Source: Candidatus Peribacteraceae bacterium
Lineage (GTDB): Bacteria > Patescibacteriota > Gracilibacteria > Peribacterales > Peribacteraceae
Assembly (NCBI GenBank): GCA_028711345.1
Contig: JAQTSK010000016.1
Coordinates: 1 to 32,050, forward strand
DNA: 32,050 nt
Direction: 5' to 3'
Part shown: positions 24,457 through 32,050 of the stretch, one piece after another
Numbering within the stretch: position 1 is the stretch's first letter
Layout of the letters: every line of letters starts with the position of its first letter
Translations under genes and position numbers: made by a program
Notes under the pieces: model-generated
The model's database searches: none
What the model was told of the DNA's origin: nothing
Seen by the model: the letters and a program-made list of their open reading frames with translations, nothing else

Positions 24457-25539
24457 TTACACATCGGCCATGACCCCACGTACCGCCGAGAGTACACGTT
24501 TCACATCCTTCCGAGAAGGAACAGCGGTCATGATGAGGTTTTCCGGAACACCGGGGCAAATCGCAAGCGACTTCATCGCGATCTTCCACTCCAGCATCTT
24601 CCTCCGGAATTCCGCCGCAGGCATCGGAGTTGAGAAGATGGTGAACGGGGTGTAGGTCGGTCGGATGACAATTCCCGGAATACGGCCAAGATCCTTCTCA
24701 AATGCCTTCTTGCGTGCCATGAACGATGCCACGAACTTCTTCCCTGCAGGCAGATTGCGCATGATCGCCTCCCCTGCCGCCAGTGCCAGCCGGTTGACCT
24801 CGAACACCTGCGTGGCCCCCTGCGAATTGTCGAGGAGCCGGATGATCTCCTCGCACGCGTACAACGCACCCAGACGGAGACCGGAAATGCCGTAGCTCTT
24901 GGAGAAGCCGCGCATCACGATCAGATTCTTGTACTTCTTCAGAAGAGAAACGGCAGTGACGCCGGAAAAATCCACGTACTCTTCATCCAAAACCAGAATC
25001 CCCTTAAACCGCTTCAGGATGGTCTCGATCTGCGGAAGGGCGAGTAGAAGATTTCCGATGGGATAGTTGGGGTTGGCGATGAAGATCAGCTTTGCCATCG
25101 GCGTGATCGCCTCCATGAACCTATCCAAATTCAACGAGAAATCCGGCTCCAACGGCACTTCGATTACTTTTCCGCCCATGAACTTCACGGCATCCGCGTA
25201 GCATGGATACGTCGGCAACGTGAGCAGCGTGTCGTTCCCTACATCGATAAACGTCCGCGCGACAAGATCGATGAGCGCATCCACACCGCTGCCAAGGAAT
25301 ACGTTCTTTGTGGTTAATCCGTACTGCCGGGCCATCAGCCAGCGTACACGATCAATCGTTGCGATTTCAGGATACTGATTGACCAGAGGAAGCTCCTTCC
25401 GAAGGACTCGCAGAATAGGTGGAAATACTCGAGGCGCTCCGGGGAACTGCAATGAAAGGACATCAGGAGGCAAAGGGTGGCCCCACTGAATGCCGGTAAG
25501 AACGCGGACAGGAATCCGAACGAGGGAGGTAGGATCCAT
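24457..25539 (-). CDS. hisC: Histidinol-phosphate aminotransferase
   Basis: NVFLGSGVDALIDLVARTF, PTYPCYADAVKFMGGKVIEVPL, IFIANPNYPIGNLL, VLDEEYVDFSG, VMRGFSKSYGISGLRLGALYA. Confidence 0.93.
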   Translation of the reverse strand: MDPTSLVRIPVRVLTGIQWGHPLPPDVLSLQFPGAPRVFPPILRVLRKELPLVNQYPEIATIDRVRWLMARQYGLTTKNVFLGSGVDALIDLVARTFIDVGNDTLLTLPTYPCYADAVKFMGGKVIEVPLEPDFSLNLDRFMEAITPMAKLIFIANPNYPIGNLLLALPQIETILKRFKGILVLDEEYVDFSGVTAVSLLKKYKNLIVMRGFSKSYGISGLRLGALYACEEIIRLLDNSQGATQVFEVNRLALAAGEAIMRNLPAGKKFVASFMARKKAFEKDLGRIPGIVIRPTYTPFTIFSTPMPAAEFRRKMLEWKIAMKSLAICPGVPENLIMTAVPSRKDVKRVLSAVRGVMADV

Positions 25540-25552
25540 AGAATATGTGAAT

Positions 25553-25599
25553 GCAGGATTCTTCCTGCGGAGCGTACCAGTGTTTTATCTCGCTGTCAA
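25553..25599 (-). promoter_or_regulatory. hisC promoter (TTGACA-N17-TACGCT) with inverted repeat over the predicted start site
   Basis: TGTCAA at 25594-25599 and AGCGTA at 25571-25576 on the plus strand; GCAGGA-TTCT-TCCTGC at 25553-25568. Confidence 0.65.
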
Positions 25600-25744
25600 G
25601 TTGTGCCCTTTTGCCATCTTGCCTTTGTACGCCTTGATTCATTGTCCTGAAACTTGCGCGACACAACAGTAGCAACGGACATACGCAGGTCGCCGCTCTG
25701 GAGAGAAAATTCAAATCAGGTTCATTCCGTATGACATCAGCAAA

Positions 25745-25775
25745 CCCGCCATCCTCCACGGGAGAGGACGGCGGG
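25745..25775 (-). terminator. Intrinsic terminator for the dockerin-protein gene
   Basis: 12-bp stem (one G-U on the minus strand), short T run on the minus-strand side. Confidence 0.65.
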
Positions 25776-25820
25776 GGCTGAAACTTGTGACGACGAGAAA
25801 CTGATTCTGCGACGCAATGA

Positions 25821-27674
25821 TTACATCGTCGGAAGAGGCGCCAGAATCTTGCATTCCAAACTGCAGGATCCGGACGGACCGTTCGCGCTGCCGCGATCAC
25901 ACTGCTCACCCCAGTTCGGCCGGTCGTCCCTCCCGTCCTCGATGATCCCGTTGCCGCAGGTCACGGGCAACGGTGAACTGTGCAAACCTGCATTGGCTAC
26001 CAAATTGGCGTCGTTTGCTGCCAGCGCGCCGTTCGCGTCCGCATCGGTGGTGCAGATCTTCCATTCCGGGAACGGCAGGAACGGCTCAATGCTCATTCCC
26101 AGCGTTTGCTGGTTAATAAGGTGCGCATCGGCACCGCTCAGAATCTTGGTACCATCCACGTCACCGAGCATGACGGGGAGGGGCGTTCCCGCATGCTGTG
26201 CGGCACAACGGGCGACGTAGTAATCTGCGACAGTGAGGGTCGGGACAACATCCGTTTTTCCGCGCTGGACATCCGCGAACGGCAGATCCGCATCGGGAAG
26301 CAGCGCGATGCCGTTGATGTGCTTCTCGATCAGTTGGTAGTCGGTCGTATCGATGTCACCGTCGTTGTCCACGTCACCGAGAGCGCGCTCCTTCTGACAG
26401 ACAGCGCTGCATCCGTCGCCGTCCACGATGTTGCTGTCGTCACACTGCTCACCCCAGTTCGGCCGGTCGTCCCTCCCGTCCTCGATGATCCCGTTGCCGC
26501 AGGTCACGGGCAACGGTGAACTGTGCAAACCTGCATTGGCTACCAAATTGGCGTCGTTTGCTGCCAGCGCGCCGTTCGCGTCCGCATCGGTGGTGCAGAT
26601 CTTCCATTCCGGGAACGGCAGGAACGGCTCAATGCTCATTCCCAGCGTTTGCTGGTTAATAAGGTGCGCATCGGCACCGCTCAGAATCTTGGTACCATCC
26701 ACGTCACCGAGCATGACGGGGAGGGGCGTTCCCGCATGCTGTGCGGCACAACGGGCGACGTAGTAATCTGCGACAGTGAGGGTCGGGACAACATCCGTTT
26801 TTCCGCGCTGGACATCCGCGAACGGCAGATCCGCATCGGGAAGCAGCGCGATGCCGTTGATGTGCTTCTCGATCAGTTGGTAGTCGGTCGTATCGATGTC
26901 ACCGTCGTTGTCCACGTCACCGAGAGCGCGCTCCTTCTGACAGACAGCGCTGCATCCGTCGCCGTCCACGATGTTGCTGTCATCGCATGTTTCGCCTTCC
27001 TGAACGATTTCGTCACCGCACCAGGTGAGGTTCCGGACTGTCAACACCGCATCGGCGGGATTGTCCCCTTCCCTGTTCTCTTCGACGATGATCAGGTACC
27101 GCGCTTCGGCAACCAACGGAACATCGCTCAGAGAGACGAAAGAAGCTCCTCTCTCCCGCATCCCATCGACGAATGCCTGATCCGCAAGCTTCGCATCGGA
27201 AGCGAAAAACACTCCGGGGAAGAGGTAGTCATACATGAACGGTTGCCCCTGATTATTGAGCATTTCCAGACTCCTCGTCCGCTCCAGAGCCGCATCCTTC
27301 GACTCATACTTATACCCGTACAGTCTCTTGCCCGTCGTCAGTGCTTTGACAAGAGAGGCACCTTGCGAGAATCCTCCGTCGGCAACCGGCGTCAGGACGA
27401 AAGTCAGATCACCCACGGTGAATGATTCGGACTGTTCACCGTTATCGAACGTCATTTCCATGACCCTTTTACCGCCGACTGTCCCCAGTTCACTGACGGA
27501 ACCGCGGAAGGACGTCGTGCCTGCGGAGCCGAACGGAAGCGGGATCTCTCCGTCCCATGTCACTGATAAACGAGAGGAAGGCCGCAGCAAGACAACGATA
27601 ACGAAGCCGAGCACTGCGATACCCGTCCACATCAACAGCCAACGATGACTGTGTAAAAAAGAAGAGAACGTCAT
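25821..27674 (-). CDS. Membrane-anchored surface protein with dockerin-like and Cys-rich (CGNGIIEDG...C) repeats
   Basis: N-terminal TM WLLMWTGIAVLGFVIVVLL; LGDVDNDGDIDTTDYQLIEKHING dockerin-type calcium motif; CGNGIIEDGRDD...GEQCDDSNIVDGDGCSAVC repeat. Confidence 0.85.
   Translation of the reverse strand: MTFSSFLHSHRWLLMWTGIAVLGFVIVVLLRPSSRLSVTWDGEIPLPFGSAGTTSFRGSVSELGTVGGKRVMEMTFDNGEQSESFTVGDLTFVLTPVADGGFSQGASLVKALTTGKRLYGYKYESKDAALERTRSLEMLNNQGQPFMYDYLFPGVFFASDAKLADQAFVDGMRERGASFVSLSDVPLVAEARYLIIVEENREGDNPADAVLTVRNLTWCGDEIVQEGETCDDSNIVDGDGCSAVCQKERALGDVDNDGDIDTTDYQLIEKHINGIALLPDADLPFADVQRGKTDVVPTLTVADYYVARCAAQHAGTPLPVMLGDVDGTKILSGADAHLINQQTLGMSIEPFLPFPEWKICTTDADANGALAANDANLVANAGLHSSPLPVTCGNGIIEDGRDDRPNWGEQCDDSNIVDGDGCSAVCQKERALGDVDNDGDIDTTDYQLIEKHINGIALLPDADLPFADVQRGKTDVVPTLTVADYYVARCAAQHAGTPLPVMLGDVDGTKILSGADAHLINQQTLGMSIEPFLPFPEWKICTTDADANGALAANDANLVANAGLHSSPLPVTCGNGIIEDGRDDRPNWGEQCDRGSANGPSGSCSLECKILAPLPTM
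25897..26981. repeat. Exact-looking tandem duplication (period 543 bp) inside the dockerin gene
   Basis: 25897-26438 matches 26440-26981; shadow ORFs at 25980 and 26523 have identical translations across the unit. Confidence 0.95.
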
Positions 27675-27709
27675 GGGATGAAGGGGAAATGGATATTGAT
27701 TTCAATGCC

Positions 27710-27738
27710 ATTTTATCAGAAGTTGTGTATTTATGCAA
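27710..27738 (-). promoter_or_regulatory. Candidate promoter TTGCAT-N17-TAAAAT for the dockerin gene
   Basis: Hexamers read on the minus strand. Confidence 0.55.
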
Positions 27739-27818
27739 ATCGAAAGATCGAATGAACTCACGAATCGGCAGAGGTCTCGTATCCGATTCTCAAACCATGA
27801 GTTGCAATGATCGACTCC

Positions 27819-27858
27819 GTTCTCGTAGAGACGCCCGATCGGGTGTCTCTACGAGAAC
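27819..27858. repeat. 40-bp near-perfect palindrome downstream of fusA
   Basis: GTTCTCGTAGAGACGCCCGATCGGGTGTCTCTACGAGAAC, one non-complementary pair. Confidence 0.95.
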
Positions 27859-28002
27859 AAATCCCTTCTTGCGATAACGAGAAAGGGTATCACAGCAGCC
27901 AATTCCTGAGTGTATTCGAAGGCTCGACGGCTTCCGCATCGACCCCGACAGACACGTCGTTCGTCAAATCGATTCCCTTAATCGGCACAGGAGAACGACA
28001 TC

Positions 28003-30099
<2,097 letters not shown>

Positions 30100-30104
30100 A
30101 CAGT

Positions 30105-30195
30105 AAATGGTTAAATTGTTAAATGGTTAAATTGTTGGCAGGCAAGGAATAAGGGTGATGGAAGCAATAAAACAATTTAGCAATTTAACAATTGG
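30105..30195. repeat. Inverted pair of 8-bp arrays upstream of fusA
   Basis: AAATGGTT AAATTGTT AAATGGTT AAATTGTT (30105-30136), core, then AACAATTT/AGCAATTT/AACAATTG units to about 30195. Confidence 0.85.
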
Positions 30196-30295
30196 GGAAT
30201 AATGCATCTACCAGGATCGAATCTGTGTGATGATCGCCCGGCAGCCGCGGCAGTATAGGGAAAGAGGCACTGACACGAAAGGGATTATCGAGCTT

Positions 30296-30565
30296 TCATG
30301 ACTTCCGGTATATCGCATGATCCCCTATCGAATGCAAAATTGCCGTATCTTTGTGCATCTCGAGAATAATGCGATTTTTTCGATCGATGGAAATACTCCA
30401 CAAACCTCGGAGCTTTCCGCTGAGATCATGCAAACGCAGCGAGGGATGAAAGGGATTTTGTTGAAATTGCGTGATTGCTTTATGCGCCCGATGCTTCGTC
30501 TCTTGTGGTAGAGACTCCCAACGCTTATCAAACTTTGGCGCAAACAGGACGTGTCGTATCTTCAT
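30296..30565 (-). CDS. RelE/ParE-superfamily toxin
   Basis: FAPKFDKRWESLP...LRLHDLSGKLRGLWSISIDRKNRIILE...ILHSIGDHAIY. Confidence 0.8.
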   Translation of the reverse strand: MKIRHVLFAPKFDKRWESLPQETKHRAHKAITQFQQNPFHPSLRLHDLSGKLRGLWSISIDRKNRIILEMHKDTAILHSIGDHAIYRKS

Positions 30566-30804
30566 TTTTCCAAAGGAAGATATTCCTCAATAGAGTCTCC
30601 GGGGCCCATGATCCTGAATCTGCCCGCAGCAATATCCTTACGATTTTGATGAATATCCCTGAGAAGTTCCTCCTCGGAAATGACATCCTCCTCGTCAACG
30701 AAGCGGAGGACGTAGGCGCTGATAGTCATACCCGCGCTCTTCGCCCTCTTCTTCAAGGCAGCCAGTTTTTTCGGAGGGATGGAGATGGAGAGGACGGAAC
30801 GCAT
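30562..30804 (-). CDS. Antitoxin, ribbon-helix-helix-like
   Basis: MRSVLSISIPPKKLAALKKRAKSAGMTISAYVLRFV; ATGA overlap with the downstream toxin. Confidence 0.78.
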   Translation of the reverse strand: MRSVLSISIPPKKLAALKKRAKSAGMTISAYVLRFVDEEDVISEEELLRDIHQNRKDIAAGRFRIMGPGDSIEEYLPLEK

Positions 30805-30829
30805 GGTGAAAATATGGAAGTGTATGACA

Positions 30830-30858
30830 ATTGTATTACAGAGATCGTATAGCGTCAA
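30830..30858 (-). promoter_or_regulatory. Promoter TTGACG-N17-TACAAT of the toxin/antitoxin operon
   Basis: Hexamers read on the minus strand. Confidence 0.65.
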
Positions 30859-30868
30859 TGTCCCCCAT

Positions 30869-30898
30869 CGCAAAACGCCCTCCCGATGCGCAGGAAGG
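30869..30898 (-). terminator. Possible terminator of the Ser-rich protein gene
   Basis: CGCCTTCC...GGGAGGGCG stem followed by TTTT on the minus strand. Confidence 0.5.
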
Positions 30899-30928
30899 CG
30901 CTTGCTGGAATAATTAACGCGAACCGAA

Positions 30929-32050
30929 TTACTGTAAACCTCCTCCCAGTTTCCGGATCATGTCATCGATTCTTTTGATCAACCTTGCCTTGATCCCTGT
31001 AAGCAATTTCTGAGCAGAGGCAGGCGCCGTTCCGATCCGGTCATCGATTCTCTTGATTAACCGCTCGCGGATCTTCGTCAGAACACGCTGTCCGCCTGAA
31101 AGCGACGCAGTGGATGCGGCAGATGAAGATTGGCTGGAACTGGAAGCGGTTTGCTGAAGCACGCTCGTGCTGCTTGAGGACGATGACCCTGCAGAGGACC
31201 GGCTGGAACTGGAAGCGGATCTGCTACTCGAAGAGCTGGATGAAGATTGGCTGGAAGCCGATACAGATGAACTGGAAGATGAAGCGCCGATGACAATTCG
31301 CGGCGTGGAGGAAACGATCCGTTCGACCTGCTGACGTTGACCTCCGCGCTCGAGTTCAATCAGGAACTTGAACGTGGGCGTCACCTCGGTCTTCGGCATC
31401 GTCATCGTCATCATGAACATGGGAGCGGTCCCGTACAGTCGCTTATTCAGAATAGCGGGAAACATGAACTGCTCACGGTCGGGGATCCATTCCGAGAGCG
31501 TCAACCAAAGGGAATCCGACGCGGGCAAACGGCTGCCGTCCGGCATTTTGACATCGACCCAGAGATCGAACGTGACGCAGTCATTACCGCCGTTCGTGAT
31601 GTCGTTGCACTTCGCCTGCTGCTCGAACCAGATGTCGGTGACGCCCGGAAAAGCAGCGGCAGAGGAGGAAGCTGAAGACGGTTGAGAGGAAGACGTTGCG
31701 CTGGAACTGGAGCTCGATTGCGACGATGTAACCGAGGACGCGGACTGGCTGGAAGCGGAAACCTGAGAAGATACTGAAGAGGACGACCCCGTCTGATCCA
31801 CAAGATCCGGAGCCCCGACGCAAACACCGTCCAAACACCCCTGAGTACAAACAATCTCGGTACCGGTATACTCCGGCTGTTGCCTTCTTATTGCATCCTG
31901 GAATGGCGCACAATCAAACTCCGTCGCCTCTTCAGGTAATCGAGTGGGTAAACTGATCTGACATTCTTTTTCATGATCAAAGTTTAGGAAGCATGCAAGT
32001 GAGCACTTTGAGCCGCAAATATTCTTCATCACGCAGACCGTAGGCTCGTC
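30929..32050 (-). CDS. Ser-rich secreted/surface protein (N-terminus outside window)
   Basis: Frame open to the window end; two poly-Ser linkers flanking a globular domain; Cys-containing N-terminal part; duplicated C-terminal motif LTKIRERLIKRIDDRIG / LTGIKARLIKRIDDMIR. Confidence 0.75.
   Translation of the reverse strand, partial: DEPTVCVMKNICGSKCSLACFLNFDHEKECQISLPTRLPEEATEFDCAPFQDAIRRQQPEYTGTEIVCTQGCLDGVCVGAPDLVDQTGSSSSVSSQVSASSQSASSVTSSQSSSSSSATSSSQPSSASSSAAAFPGVTDIWFEQQAKCNDITNGGNDCVTFDLWVDVKMPDGSRLPASDSLWLTLSEWIPDREQFMFPAILNKRLYGTAPMFMMTMTMPKTEVTPTFKFLIELERGGQRQQVERIVSSTPRIVIGASSSSSSVSASSQSSSSSSSSRSASSSSRSSAGSSSSSSTSVLQQTASSSSQSSSAASTASLSGGQRVLTKIRERLIKRIDDRIGTAPASAQKLLTGIKARLIKRIDDMIRKLGGGLQ

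Noticed and set aside
25897-26981. CRISPR-like or satellite interpretation of the repeats
   Set aside because: Unit of about 543 bp is in-frame coding sequence of one protein; no short repeat/spacer pattern.
26523-27425. 300-aa plus-strand ORF
   Set aside because: Antisense shadow of the dockerin protein; only useful for confirming that the tandem repeat is identical.
30200-30260. tRNA-like GGATCGAATC stretch
   Set aside because: No acceptor or anticodon stem could be assembled around it.

Overview
The window looks bacterial with the standard genetic code (TGA is used as a stop). The gene content and repeat style resemble a CPR/Patescibacteria (Peregrinibacteria-like) genome, but that placement is inference. 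Genes in order: 3' end of proS; queA; membrane glycosyltransferase-like protein; four-helix-bundle protein flanked by inverted repeats; ychF; three hypotheticals; class II ribonucleotide reductase nrdJ with a NrdR-box-like upstream site; flavodoxin-fold oxidoreductase; a decayed duplication between this gene and ribD; MFS transporter; ribD coupled to a hicBA pair; a histidine cluster (TrpR/YerC-like regulator, hisG, hisD, hisB, a single-ORF hisH-hisA-hisF fusion, hisIE); a second YerC-like regulator next to hisC; a dockerin/Cys-rich-repeat surface protein with an exact tandem duplication of about 542 bp; fusA; a RelE-like toxin/antitoxin pair; and a Ser-rich secreted protein open at the window edge. 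The points most worth a second look are: (1) the 735-aa HisH-HisA-HisF trifunctional fusion whose two linkers are both palindromic repeat DNA; (2) a possible histidine attenuator formed by the His-codon cluster in the regulator's C-terminus plus a downstream terminator; (3) recurring -10-like boxes 6-9 nt upstream of start codons (leaderless geometry), with no Shine-Dalgarno motif and C/T-rich leaders elsewhere; (4) short 7/8/9-bp-period arrays placed at gene starts and inside ORFs; (5) a paired module in which the same two gene tails flank two different cargo genes. All calls were made by eye, without database searches.
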